The position numbers and the translations under genes were made by a program. The notes beneath the pieces were generated by a model. That model made no database searches. It worked only from the letters and a program-made list of their open reading frames with translations, and had not been told where the DNA came from. From positions 110,915 through 174,914 of the forward strand of contig CAVXRS010000010.1 of assembly GCA_963764215.1 (NCBI GenBank): a DNA stretch of 64,000 nucleotides. The letters run 5' to 3'. This stretch comes from JAFDWI01 sp963764215 (lineage in GTDB: Bacteria > Actinomycetota > Acidimicrobiia > Acidimicrobiales > Iamiaceae). Below, one piece after another: positions 43,813 through 52,139 of the stretch (position 1 is its first letter; each line of letters opens with the position of its first letter).

Positions 43813-44726
43813 GATGCTTCCGCCTCCCAACCGTTCAAGACCACGACCTCGCCGTCGGTGGACACGAGTCGGGCGGGAAGGCCGATCTCGCACAACCACC
43901 CGATGGCGCTCTCCCCCATGATCATCGCCGCGGTCGAGGCGATGTTCGCGTCGACACAGCTCGCGGCGGCGACCGAGATGGTTCGCCAATTCGTCTGCGC
44001 GGGACGTCCGGTTTCGGGGTCGATCAGGTGGTGGTGGTCGACGCCGCCCCGGACCCAGCGACGAACCGTTGTCGAGGACGTCGCGAGTGCACCGTCTCGG
44101 AGCAGCACTGTCTGTCCTGGCTGGTCGAATCCGTTTCCCTGATCGTCTGCGACGTGCACCGCCCACCCGCCTTCGAGTGGTTTGCCGGCTATCGAGAGGT
44201 CACCGCCGAGGCTGACGAGCACCGACCCGCCGGTCGCGCTGGCCGCGGCACGGGCAGCCCGATCGGCGGCCAACGCCTTCGCCGTTGCCCCCAGGTCGAG
44301 GCTGGTTCCTTGGGGTACGCGCACCGTACCGGCAGCGGCGTCGACTTCGACGACCTGCCAACCCGGGACCCTGGCCGCCCGCACCACTGGCGGGCCATCC
44401 GCGGGAAGCGCGGCGAAATCCCGATCGTAACCGAGCACGATCAACGCCTCACCCAGGGTCGGGTCGACGACCCCGTGGGTCCGGCGTGCGGCGTCGAGCG
44501 CGACACCGACCGCCTCGATGAACAACTCGTCGACGGCGACGGGCGCACCGTTCGCATCGTTGACCCGGGAAAGATCCGAATCGGACCGGAACCGACTGCA
44601 CGTCCGGTCGATCGCCGCCACCTCGTCGAGAACAACGCGTCGTGCGGCTTCGATCTCGGTCGTTTCGCCGACGAGGACGACTGCGTCGGTGCCCAGTGCG
44701 GAAAAGGTGCAGCCGGGTGCTCGCAT
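43809..44726 (-). CDS. apbE: FAD:protein FMN transferase (ApbE)
   Basis: A 305-residue ApbE. It transfers FMN from FAD to a Ser/Thr of a target protein on the outside of the membrane. Motifs: CSRFRSDSDLSRVNDANG, DPTLGEALIVLGYDRDF, LDLGATAKALAADRAARAAA, GGSVLVSLGGDLSIAGKPL and DHHHLIDPETGRPAQTNWRT. There is no lipobox or signal sequence at the start, MRAPGCTFSALGTD, so it may be cytosolic here or use the cryptic start. It begins on the A of the stop of the small SGGS protein (TGATG) and overlaps the membrane protein by four bases. Confidence 0.92.
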   Translation of the reverse strand: MRAPGCTFSALGTDAVVLVGETTEIEAARRVVLDEVAAIDRTCSRFRSDSDLSRVNDANGAPVAVDELFIEAVGVALDAARRTHGVVDPTLGEALIVLGYDRDFAALPADGPPVVRAARVPGWQVVEVDAAAGTVRVPQGTSLDLGATAKALAADRAARAAASATGGSVLVSLGGDLSIAGKPLEGGWAVHVADDQGNGFDQPGQTVLLRDGALATSSTTVRRWVRGGVDHHHLIDPETGRPAQTNWRTISVAAASCVDANIASTAAMIMGESAIGWLCEIGLPARLVSTDGEVVVLNGWEAEAS

Positions 44727-45103
44727 CACGAGCCGCCGGACACGACCATACCGCCGTTGCCGCCGGCGTTCTGGGGAGGCGAGTACGGCTGGGTGAACGT
44801 CCCGCCCGACGAATTGTTGGAACCCGACGTGGAGGGGTTCGGCGCGGCGGTGCCGGGACTCGAATCGTCCGGTGTGGACACGGCGGCGCCCGAATCGTCG
44901 GAGTTCGACTCGCCGGAGTTCGATGCGACGGGCCCCGGCGTGACCGCCGGGGACGTCTTGGTCGCCGAAGATGCCGACTGGCGCTTGGCGAGCAGGGCCG
45001 TCAATCCGCCGACTCCGACAAGCCCGGCAACGGCAACGGTTGCGGTTGCCTTGCGGACGGCGTCGAGGCCTCGTTGACGGGCGTTCTGTCGTGCACGTTT
45101 CAT
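44726..45103 (-). CDS. Small exported Ser/Gly-rich protein, SGGS tail
   Basis: A 125-residue protein with a basic start (MKRARQNARQRGLDAVRKAT), one hydrophobic segment (VAVAGLVGVGGLTALLA) and then an 80-residue Ser/Pro/Asn/Gly-rich disordered tail rich in Asp, ending NAGGNGGMVVSGGS. It is exported or anchored outside. The ending VSGGS resembles the ApbE flavinylation motif (D-x-x-[ST]-G-A-[ST]), with Gly for Ala, and apbE overlaps its stop. I did not find an FMN_bind domain. A flavin carrier is possible; no function is proven. Confidence 0.8.
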   Translation of the reverse strand: MKRARQNARQRGLDAVRKATATVAVAGLVGVGGLTALLAKRQSASSATKTSPAVTPGPVASNSGESNSDDSGAAVSTPDDSSPGTAAPNPSTSGSNNSSGGTFTQPYSPPQNAGGNGGMVVSGGS

Positions 45104-45254
45104 GGCGCTCCTCCAATCCGTTGTGATGCGGGTCCGTCGACCGACGTGTTTCGATCAAGTGCCAGTGTCCAGGGCGCGACCTACAGCAAGGTAAGAACTT
45201 CCTCGGAATCTCCTGAGAATGGCGCCCGTCGGAGGGCATCCAGGGCGAGGACCG

Positions 45255-46655
45255 TCACGACGCGGCCGACGGCCAACGGATCCCGACCCGCGCCCCACCA
45301 CCGGCCGCATTTTCCGCCATTTCGGTCGCGCCGGCGGCCTCGGCGGCGCGCCGCACGATGGCCAGCCCGAGTCCGGAGCCCGGCAGGCCTCGGGCGTCGG
45401 TGCCGCGATGGAACCGATCGAACACGAACGGCAGGTCGACGGCATCGATGCCGGATCCATGGTCGCGGACCATGATCGACTGCGCATCGACCGTCACTTC
45501 CACCGGAGAGCCCGCCGGGCTGAACTTCACCGCATTGTCGAGCAGGTTCCACACGGCCCTGGCCAGAAGTCGTGGCGGCGCCATGACCATGGCCGGCGTG
45601 GCCGTCAGGTCGAAGCGGCGGTCGAAACGCCGACGCGCCCGACCCACCATCGCCACCACGACTTCGTCGAGTGACACCTCTTCGAGCTCTTCGCGGTGCG
45701 GTGTCTCCACGGCGAGGTCGACGAGCTCGGCGACCAACGTCGACAGTTCCGAGACTTCCGCGTCCACCGCAACCAATGCGTCGCGCCGTGCAGACGGGTC
45801 GAGGTCGGGATGGCGGAGCAACGTCTCCACGTTGGTGCGCATGCTCGTCAGTGGGGTCCTCAGCTCGTGACCGGCATCCTGGACCAGTTGACGCTGTCGA
45901 ACTCGGGACTCCTGGAGTTCGCTCAGCATGGTGTCGAACGCGATCGACAACCTCCCGGTCTCGTCGTTGCGACGCAGCGCGACGGATCGGTCGGTCTCAC
46001 CGGTCTGTGCGACTTCCTCGGCGGCACGGGTGAGATGCTCCAGCGGCCCGCTCAGCCATTGGGCGATGAGCAGACCCACCAACGCTGCCAACACGATCAC
46101 GCCGCCCCCGACAACGATCGTTCGGACGAGAATCGAGTCGAGTGACTGGTCGGTGGTGACGGTGCTCTTGCCGATCCGGACCTTGGCGCCGTCGGCCGCG
46201 GTGACGGTCACGAAGCGGTACGTCTGTCCACCGATGTCGATCGAGGTCGGATGGCTGATGCCCGGCGTTCGGTTGTTCGCGATTGCGGGCGGTACCGGCG
46301 GTGGCGTCGGCTCGGTCGAGATCCAGTCTGTGATCCGGCCCGACGGATCGATGCATTCGATACTCGAACCCGGCACGCCCACGACGAGATCATCCCGGTC
46401 ATGTTCGCTGGCGTTGCCGTTGATCCCGCTCGTGCAGATGGCGTGCACGGCATGGCCGTCGGGATCGGCCAGGCGCGTCGCCGAGGCGACCAGGTTCGCA
46501 TCCAGTTCACTCCGGAGCACCCGTGCGGTCGACACGTACCCGATTGCGCCCACCGCGATGACCACGAGTGAGGTCATCGATGCGAGGACGAAGGCCAACT
46601 TGAACCGGAGGCCCGACCACCGGCGCCGCGCCGTACCGGGGTTCTCGCCGCTCAC
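45255..46655 (-). CDS. Sensor histidine kinase 1 (MprB-like)
   Basis: A 466-residue membrane histidine kinase. Two transmembrane helices (FVLASMTSLVVIAVGAIGY and IVVGGGVIVLAALVGLLIA) bound a ~130-residue extracytoplasmic sensor domain; a HAMP linker follows. Phosphorylation H-box DAGHELRTPLTSMRTNVETL, N-box VWNLLDNAVKFSPAG, G-box GSGLGLAIVRRA. It overlaps the response regulator stop/start by four bases. Pairs with the next gene; the redox operon lies 151 bases downstream. Confidence 0.93.
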   Translation of the reverse strand: MSGENPGTARRRWSGLRFKLAFVLASMTSLVVIAVGAIGYVSTARVLRSELDANLVASATRLADPDGHAVHAICTSGINGNASEHDRDDLVVGVPGSSIECIDPSGRITDWISTEPTPPPVPPAIANNRTPGISHPTSIDIGGQTYRFVTVTAADGAKVRIGKSTVTTDQSLDSILVRTIVVGGGVIVLAALVGLLIAQWLSGPLEHLTRAAEEVAQTGETDRSVALRRNDETGRLSIAFDTMLSELQESRVRQRQLVQDAGHELRTPLTSMRTNVETLLRHPDLDPSARRDALVAVDAEVSELSTLVAELVDLAVETPHREELEEVSLDEVVVAMVGRARRRFDRRFDLTATPAMVMAPPRLLARAVWNLLDNAVKFSPAGSPVEVTVDAQSIMVRDHGSGIDAVDLPFVFDRFHRGTDARGLPGSGLGLAIVRRAAEAAGATEMAENAAGGGARVGIRWPSAAS

Positions 46656-47332
46656 GAACCCGGCACCCGCAACGTGTACCCCACTCCCCGCACCGTGTGA
46701 ATCAACCGGGGTGCGTCGTTCACCTCGGTCTTGCGTCGCAGATAGCCGATGTAGACCGCCAGTGACTTGGAGTCCGGTCCGAAGTCGTAGTCCCAGATCC
46801 GTTCGTAGATGGTGGAATGGGTGAGCACGATTCCCACGTTGCGAGCGAGGAGTTCGAGCAACTCGAACTCGGTCTTGGTCAGCTCCAGCTCCTCGTCACC
46901 CCGCCAGGCGCGGCGTGCCGGTGGCTCGATCCGCAGATCGCCGACGACGATCTCGGAATCATCGTCATCCTGGCGGCGGAGCAGCGCACGAACCCGTGCG
47001 AGCAGCTCTTCCAGCGCGAATGGTTTCGCCAGGTAGTCGTCGGCCCCGGCATCCAGACCGAGCACCCGGTCCGAAACTTCGACACGGGCGGTGAGCATGA
47101 GGATCGGCACCTTCGACCCTTCGGCACGCAGGGCCCGGCACACGTCGAGGCCGCTCCGACGCGGCATCATCAGGTCGAGCAACACCAGGCCCGGATCCAC
47201 TTCGCGGATCCTCGCAAGCGCAGCCTCGCCGTCGGACACCACCGCGACCTCGTAGCCCTCGAGTTCCAACGCCCGCTGCAACGCAGTGCGGGTCGCCGTG
47301 TCGTCTTCGGCCACCACGATGGTTCCTGGCAC
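46652..47332 (-). CDS. OmpR-type response regulator 1 (MprA-like)
   Basis: A 226-residue regulator: receiver with Asp in VDPGLVLLDLMMPRRSGLDV (phosphorylation Asp about 52), MLTARVEVSDRVLGLDAGAD, KPFALEELLARVRAL, then a winged helix-turn-helix ending YIGYLRRKTEVNDAPRLIHT VRGVGYTLR. CTTACC-N5-CTTACC direct repeats lie just upstream in its own promoter, as expected for autoregulation. Confidence 0.94.
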   Translation of the reverse strand: MPGTIVVAEDDTATRTALQRALELEGYEVAVVSDGEAALARIREVDPGLVLLDLMMPRRSGLDVCRALRAEGSKVPILMLTARVEVSDRVLGLDAGADDYLAKPFALEELLARVRALLRRQDDDDSEIVVGDLRIEPPARRAWRGDEELELTKTEFELLELLARNVGIVLTHSTIYERIWDYDFGPDSKSLAVYIGYLRRKTEVNDAPRLIHTVRGVGYTLRVPGS

Positions 47333-47353
47333 TGCACGGGTCTACCCGAAATC

Positions 47354-47370
47354 GGTAAGGACCGGGTAAG
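47354..47370 (-). promoter_or_regulatory. 11-bp-spaced direct repeat CTTACC-N5-CTTACC
   Basis: Minus-strand CTTACCCGGTCCTTACC: two CTTACC six-mers exactly 11 bases apart, 22 bases upstream of response regulator 1. This spacing (one helical turn) is the classic OmpR/PhoP binding layout. Confidence 0.55.
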
Positions 47371-47376
47371 CGCCGC

Positions 47377-48813
47377 TCACCTCACAGTCACCGCGTAGAA
47401 GTCCCGTTGGTCAGGCGCGAGGTAGCGGGTGGCAGAGCTCTTCATCGAGGCGGTCAGCTTCCGACCGGTCACCGAGGTTCCGTTCGCATTCGGGTAGAAG
47501 AAGTTGAACGTCGGGTTGCTCGCATGGATGTCGAGCTCCATGGCCCTGACGCACCCGAGCCTCACGAACGCGGAAGCGAGCGTCTTGGTCGTCAGTTGCG
47601 ACCCGGCCACGTAGACCAGCGCGTGATCGGCGGTGATCCCGATGCCGGATCGGTTGGTGTGCTCGACCTGCCACTTGTGGCTTCCCCAGCTGTGGGCGGT
47701 GCCGGACTGCAGCCCGGGGACGATGCGAGCCTGATCGACGATGAGCCGGAGGTTCTGACGTACCGAAGTGACGTCCGGCGCCATCGTGACCTCCGACCCC
47801 CAGGCACCGATTTCGGCGGGCTTGTCGCGGCGGAGCACCAGCGAGGCCTGACCGGCCATCAGTGGGACCGGTGTACGACCCTCGGTGCGATACCCGCCTG
47901 GTATGTCCTTGAACTTGAAACCGGAGTCGAAGGCCGCAACCAGTCCGCTGCGCTTGGAGACGGGTATCCCGGATTTCCACGCCCAATTTCCCGGCTGTTT
48001 GGTGCCCGGGACGTACGTGACCTTGGTGGACCTCGGGTCGAACCAGACTGCAGAAGCCACCACATTGGTGTGGGCCGGGTCCGGCCTGACGAAGGTGGTG
48101 TACGTGACGGTGTGCCCATGGACGAGGCGGCCGCTGGGAGACCACTTGCCCTCGCCCTTGACGGTCGAGTCGATGAGGTCGTGGGACGGAATCGAACGGG
48201 GCGTCGCAGCTCCGCCCGACCGACCTACCGATCGGGCGAGGGCCGCCAGGGGGGTCTGGTTCGCGGCGATGGGGCCGTTCCCCAACGCCTGACCGGGGTA
48301 CAGGCGTTGCTCGAGTACGTCGACGATGGAACCCATGTGGTGGTCGCGCATCCAATTTGCGGTGCGCGCGGCAGTCGTGGCCGCGCCGGGGGCATGCAGG
48401 TAGCCGCTGTAGGACCACGTCACGGACGCGACCACGCCGACGAAGGCAATGCCGACGAGCAACGGGACGATCCGCCGGCGCACCGAACTTCGCCGAGGTT
48501 TCGTGAGCAGGGCGATCGCCCCCAGGACCACCGCGACGATGACGGTCGGCACCGAGCCGAGGGAGCGTTGCTGAGCGAACATCGCGAACGCCACGATCAC
48601 GTCGATGGTCAGCACCCAACGCACCCACCACTTCAGCCACCGGTACAGCCGTCGTCGCCACGGGTGAGGCACCTCAGGTTCGGCGCCGTTGTTCGTGACC
48701 TTCGTGCCGCTTCGGCCCCAGTTGTCTGCCAACCCGTCGGAGGTCCTCGTCGCTTCGCGTACCGATGGAGCACCGGCCGGTTCGGACGAGGGAAGCAGGG
48801 TTCCCTGGCTCAT
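47377..48813 (-). CDS. Phosphodiester glycosidase (NAGPA, DUF2233) family membrane protein
   Basis: A 478-residue protein. Residues ~45-130 hold three to four membrane helices and a soluble outside region follows. The DUF2233/NAGPA-like domain (about 175-475) shows FDSGFKFKDIPGGY and LMAGQASLVLRRD, then GITADHALVYVAGSQLTT and MELDIHASNPTFNFFYP near the end, as in proteins that uncap phosphodiester-linked sugars. The start at 48813 overlaps the UbiA stop by four bases. Probable role: hydrolysis or remodelling of a cell-envelope phosphodiester. Confidence 0.85.
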   Translation of the reverse strand: MSQGTLLPSSEPAGAPSVREATRTSDGLADNWGRSGTKVTNNGAEPEVPHPWRRRLYRWLKWWVRWVLTIDVIVAFAMFAQQRSLGSVPTVIVAVVLGAIALLTKPRRSSVRRRIVPLLVGIAFVGVVASVTWSYSGYLHAPGAATTAARTANWMRDHHMGSIVDVLEQRLYPGQALGNGPIAANQTPLAALARSVGRSGGAATPRSIPSHDLIDSTVKGEGKWSPSGRLVHGHTVTYTTFVRPDPAHTNVVASAVWFDPRSTKVTYVPGTKQPGNWAWKSGIPVSKRSGLVAAFDSGFKFKDIPGGYRTEGRTPVPLMAGQASLVLRRDKPAEIGAWGSEVTMAPDVTSVRQNLRLIVDQARIVPGLQSGTAHSWGSHKWQVEHTNRSGIGITADHALVYVAGSQLTTKTLASAFVRLGCVRAMELDIHASNPTFNFFYPNANGTSVTGRKLTASMKSSATRYLAPDQRDFYAVTVR

Positions 48814-49778
48814 CGGATGATACCCACGCTGAGCGCGACGAATGCTGCGATGGCCAACCCGGGGAGGAGGGCGAGGTTGGAGGTGAGGTCTGCGGTGGGG
48901 TTCCCACCGCCGCCTTCGTGCATCGTCCGACGGTGCGTGTCGAGCGCATGGACGAGTCCACCGCCGGCCGCCAGGCCGAGAACCAATCCGGGGACGCCAC
49001 CGATCGCCGTCAGGATCCACAGTCCGAACGCCGCGGCGGAGATCGTTTCAGCGATGCGGATCGTGACCTTCAGAGCACGATCGTGGTAGCCCGCGAGCGC
49101 GGCACGGTGAGCGGTCGCACTCCGCCCGAGCAACGCCAGTTCGGCATGGCGTTTACCGAAGGCCAGAAAGCAGGCCCCGGCGAAGACCGCCGTGAGCAGC
49201 AGGGGCGGCGCGCTCGCGTGGACGGCCACGGCGCCCGCAACAACCCGAAGCACGAATCCCCCGGCGAGTGCCATCACGTCGACATAGGCGATGCGCTTGA
49301 GCCATACCGAGTAGAGCCCGGTCATGCAGAGATAGGCGGCGATGACCGCGAACAGCGCGGTGGAGACGAGCCCGGCGAAGAGCAACGATGCGACGGCGAG
49401 CGCCGCCGCCGCGCCGAGCGCTTCAACCGGGCGGATTCGACCCGACGCGATCGGTCGGTGTCGCTTCACCGGATGGAGTCGATCCTGATCCCGATCGAGT
49501 GTGTCGTTGAGCAGATAGACGCTGCTCGCGGCCAGACAGAAGGCCCCGGTGGCGATCGCCGCGGCAACGGCTCCGCCGATCCCGATCGTCAGGAACATCA
49601 GACCGGGAACGATGAGAACGGCGACGTTCTTGACCCACTGGTGCGGCCGGGCGGCCGACACCAGACCGCGCAGTAGGCCGCGGTGCCTGGAGGCGACGAC
49701 GACGTTGCGTGTATCGTGGAAGATCAGTTCGCCCGGTTCGGGGTTGCGGTTCGATGTGGGGGCATCGAGGACGGTCAT
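48810..49778 (-). CDS. UbiA-type prenyltransferase (decaprenyl-phosphate phosphoribosyltransferase-like)
   Basis: A 322-residue polytopic UbiA enzyme: first Asp-rich motif SSVYLLNDTLDRDQDRLHPV KRHRPIASG, second LYSVWLKRIAYVDVMALAGG FVLRVVAGAVAVH. The NDTLDRDQDRLHP...HRPIASG form and the HASAPPLLLTAVFAG loop match the decaprenyl-phosphate 5-phosphoribosyltransferase group that starts arabinan precursor synthesis. The ATG at 49778 begins MTVLDAPTS; an in-frame ATG at 49856 adds residues of poor quality. Divergent from the second two-component system, with an inverted pair of regulator boxes between. Confidence 0.87.
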   Translation of the reverse strand: MTVLDAPTSNRNPEPGELIFHDTRNVVVASRHRGLLRGLVSAARPHQWVKNVAVLIVPGLMFLTIGIGGAVAAAIATGAFCLAASSVYLLNDTLDRDQDRLHPVKRHRPIASGRIRPVEALGAAAALAVASLLFAGLVSTALFAVIAAYLCMTGLYSVWLKRIAYVDVMALAGGFVLRVVAGAVAVHASAPPLLLTAVFAGACFLAFGKRHAELALLGRSATAHRAALAGYHDRALKVTIRIAETISAAAFGLWILTAIGGVPGLVLGLAAGGGLVHALDTHRRTMHEGGGGNPTADLTSNLALLPGLAIAAFVALSVGIIR

Positions 49779-49824
49779 GGTCGGCCTTCTTTCGGGGACG
49801 GTGTCATGACCATGCCCTTCGTCT

Positions 49825-49841
49825 CCTGAACGAACCCTGAA
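49825..49841 (-). promoter_or_regulatory. Regulator box facing the UbiA operon
   Basis: Minus strand: TTCAGGGTTCGTTCAGG, two TTCAGG repeats 11 bases apart. It is nearly identical to the box at 49868 but points the other way, toward the UbiA start. Confidence 0.6.
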
Positions 49842-49867
49842 ATTCGGCAGAAGCATCGCTTCACTTC

Positions 49868-49884
49868 TTCAGGGTTCCTTCAGG
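49868..49884 (+). promoter_or_regulatory. Regulator box facing response regulator 2
   Basis: Plus strand: TTCAGGGTTCCTTCAGG, two TTCAGG repeats 11 bases apart. With the TACAAT hexamer at 50005-50010 it sits in the upstream region of the second two-component system. Confidence 0.6.
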
Positions 49885-50004
49885 TAGCGGAACGCAAGCT
49901 CCCCCGATGGTCGGGAATGTTCACCAGCTTCGGCGACGGCTCGCACCCGTCCTTCGATGCAAGGACCTGTTCGTGAGCGCAATGGAGGTGGCCGTGGCCG
50001 GTCC

Positions 50005-50010
50005 TACAAT
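50005..50010 (+). promoter_or_regulatory. TACAAT -10-like element
   Basis: TACAAT, 60 bases before the ATG of response regulator 2. The predicted leader contains a GGTGAG ribosome site but no obvious riboswitch fold. Confidence 0.35.
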
Positions 50011-50070
50011 GCAGAGTCCGGCATTGCCCGGCGGGGTGCAACCCTCCCCGACCGAAGGGACGGTGAGCTG

Positions 50071-50748
50071 ATGCGGATTCTGGTCGTCGAAGACGAGAAG
50101 CGGTTGGCGGCGGGGCTGCGGAGCGGTCTGGAGGCCGAAGGGTTCGCCGTGGACGTCGCATTGGATGGAACCGAGGGCTACTGGAGGGCCACCGAATACG
50201 CCTACGACGCGATCGTGCTCGACATCATGCTGCCTGGGATGAACGGCTACAAGGTGTGCGCCGCGCTGCGTGAAGCGGGGAACTGGGCACCGATCCTGAT
50301 GCTCACCGCGAAGGACGGCGAGTTCGACCAGGCCGAGGCGCTGGATACCGGCGCCGACGACTACCTCACCAAACCGTTCTCCTACGTCGTGCTGCTCGCT
50401 CACCTTCGGGCGCTGATCCGTCGTGGCAGCGTCGAGCGTCCGACGATGCTCGAAGCTGGGGATCTCCGGCTGGACCCGGCTGCGCATCAGGCCTGGCGCG
50501 GCAGCGAACAGCTTTCCCTGACACCACGGGAACTGTCGGTCCTCGAATACCTGATGCGTCATCAGGGCGACGTGGTCTCCAAGCGTGATCTCCTCGACCA
50601 CGTCTGGGACTACGACTTCGAAGGCGACCCCAACATCGTGGAGGTCTACATCGGGCATCTCCGGAACAAGGTCGATCGTCCCTTCGGGAGCGAGTCGATC
50701 TTCACGGTGCGAGGCGTCGGCTATCGACTGTCCGCGGGGAAGACGTGA
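50071..50748 (+). CDS. OmpR-type response regulator 2
   Basis: A 225-residue regulator with receiver (MRILVVEDEKRLAAGLRSGL, phosphorylation Asp in YDAIVLDIMLPGMNGYKVC about residue 51, MLTAKDGEFDQAEALDTGAD, KPFSYVVLLAHLRAL) and winged helix-turn-helix (SLTPRELSVLEYLMRHQGDV, VRGVGYRLS). The start at 50071 follows GGTGAG; the longer upstream frame has no ribosome site. Its gene ends four bases before the sensor kinase start. Confidence 0.94.
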   Translation: MRILVVEDEKRLAAGLRSGLEAEGFAVDVALDGTEGYWRATEYAYDAIVLDIMLPGMNGYKVCAALREAGNWAPILMLTAKDGEFDQAEALDTGADDYLTKPFSYVVLLAHLRALIRRGSVERPTMLEAGDLRLDPAAHQAWRGSEQLSLTPRELSVLEYLMRHQGDVVSKRDLLDHVWDYDFEGDPNIVEVYIGHLRNKVDRPFGSESIFTVRGVGYRLSAGKT

Positions 50749-50751
50749 CCC

Positions 50752-52137
50752 ATGACGGCTAGGTCCCACCGGTGGTGGGATCGGCTCGGTTCGGTCCGGA
50801 TGCGCACCACGGGCGCCGCCGTATTGGTGGTGGGACTCGCGTTGGTCGTCGGCGCCATCCTGTTGGTGGCGACGCTTCGCAGCCAGCTCGAGAACGAGAT
50901 CAAGACCAGCGCGGAGCTCCGAGCCCACGATGTCGCCGCCGCGCTCGATGGCGGCACCTCACCCCATGACCTGGCCGTCCCCAACGCGGGCGACGAGTTG
51001 GTCCAGGTCATCGCTTCCGACGGGAAGGTCGTCGCTTCGAGCAAGAACGTCGCCGGGGCAGCGCCGGTGGCCAATCTCGATCCGGGTGACTCCAAGACCG
51101 TCTCCCATGTCCGCATCGACAACGACGACCACCGGTTCATCGTGACGGCGATCAGCGCCAGGGTCGACTCCTCCCACTATGTCGTTCTGGTCGGTCGGAC
51201 GGCAGGCCTGGCGAGCGATTCCACGAGCTTCGTGGCAACCCGGCTGCTGGCAGGTATCCCGGTGATGCTGCTCATCGTCGGGTTGATCGCATGGTGGTTG
51301 ACCGGCCGGGCGCTGGCCCCGGTCGAGTCGATGCGTTCCGAGGTCGAGGAGATTTCGGGCAGCGAGCTCCACCGTCGGGTACCCGATCCACATGGTTCCG
51401 ACGAGATAGCCAGGCTCAGTTCGACCATGAATCGGATGCTGGACCGCCTGGAGCACAGTGCGGACACCCAGCGTCGCTTCATCGCCGACGCGTCACATGA
51501 GCTCCGCTCCCCGGTTGCGGCCATCCGCCAGCAGGCCGAGGTCGCACTTGCCCACCCGGACCATGTGACCACTCCGGCGCTCGCCGAAGCCGTGCTCGCC
51601 GAAGACCTCCGCGTGCAACATCTGGTCGAGGACATGCTGCTGCTCGCTCGTACCGGTCGACCCCACGTGAACCAGAACTGGCAGGAGGTCGATGTCGACG
51701 ACATCCTGTTGGACGAGGCGGCACGAGTGCGGTCAACTTCGGATCTCCGCGTCGACCTCAGCGGCATGTCGGCGGGGCGGGTCAACGGCAACGAGGCACA
51801 GCTCCGTCGAGTCATCCGAAATCTCGTCGACAACTCGGTGCGCCACGCCGCGTCCCGCGTGGTGCTCGCGCTTCGCAGTACCGACTCCGAGGTCGAGCTG
51901 GAGGTCGGCAATGACGGCCCCGGCATCCCTGCAGAAGATCAGGAGCGGATCTTCGAACGGTTCGTCCGCCTCGACGATGCCAGAGCGAGAGACGAAGGCG
52001 GGAGTGGCCTCGGCCTCGCGATCGTCCACGATCTCGTGGCTGCCCACGGCGGATCGGTGTCGGTCGTTCAACCCGACGACGACGGCCCGACGTTTCTGGT
52101 ACGCCTTCCCCGCGCCGGGTCGACCGGGACCCGGTGA
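50752..52137 (+). CDS. Sensor histidine kinase 2
   Basis: A 461-residue kinase. N-terminal helix AAVLVVGLALVVGAILLVAT, ~125-residue sensor domain, second helix AGIPVMLLIVGLIAWWLTG, HAMP, then H-box IADASHELRSPVAAIRQQAE, N-box RNLVDNSVRHAASRV and G-box GGSGLGLAIVHDL. Its stop lies two bases from the convergent MMPL stop. Pair of response regulator 2. Confidence 0.93.
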   Translation: MTARSHRWWDRLGSVRMRTTGAAVLVVGLALVVGAILLVATLRSQLENEIKTSAELRAHDVAAALDGGTSPHDLAVPNAGDELVQVIASDGKVVASSKNVAGAAPVANLDPGDSKTVSHVRIDNDDHRFIVTAISARVDSSHYVVLVGRTAGLASDSTSFVATRLLAGIPVMLLIVGLIAWWLTGRALAPVESMRSEVEEISGSELHRRVPDPHGSDEIARLSSTMNRMLDRLEHSADTQRRFIADASHELRSPVAAIRQQAEVALAHPDHVTTPALAEAVLAEDLRVQHLVEDMLLLARTGRPHVNQNWQEVDVDDILLDEAARVRSTSDLRVDLSGMSAGRVNGNEAQLRRVIRNLVDNSVRHAASRVVLALRSTDSEVELEVGNDGPGIPAEDQERIFERFVRLDDARARDEGGSGLGLAIVHDLVAAHGGSVSVVQPDDDGPTFLVRLPRAGSTGTR

Positions 52138-52139
52138 AG

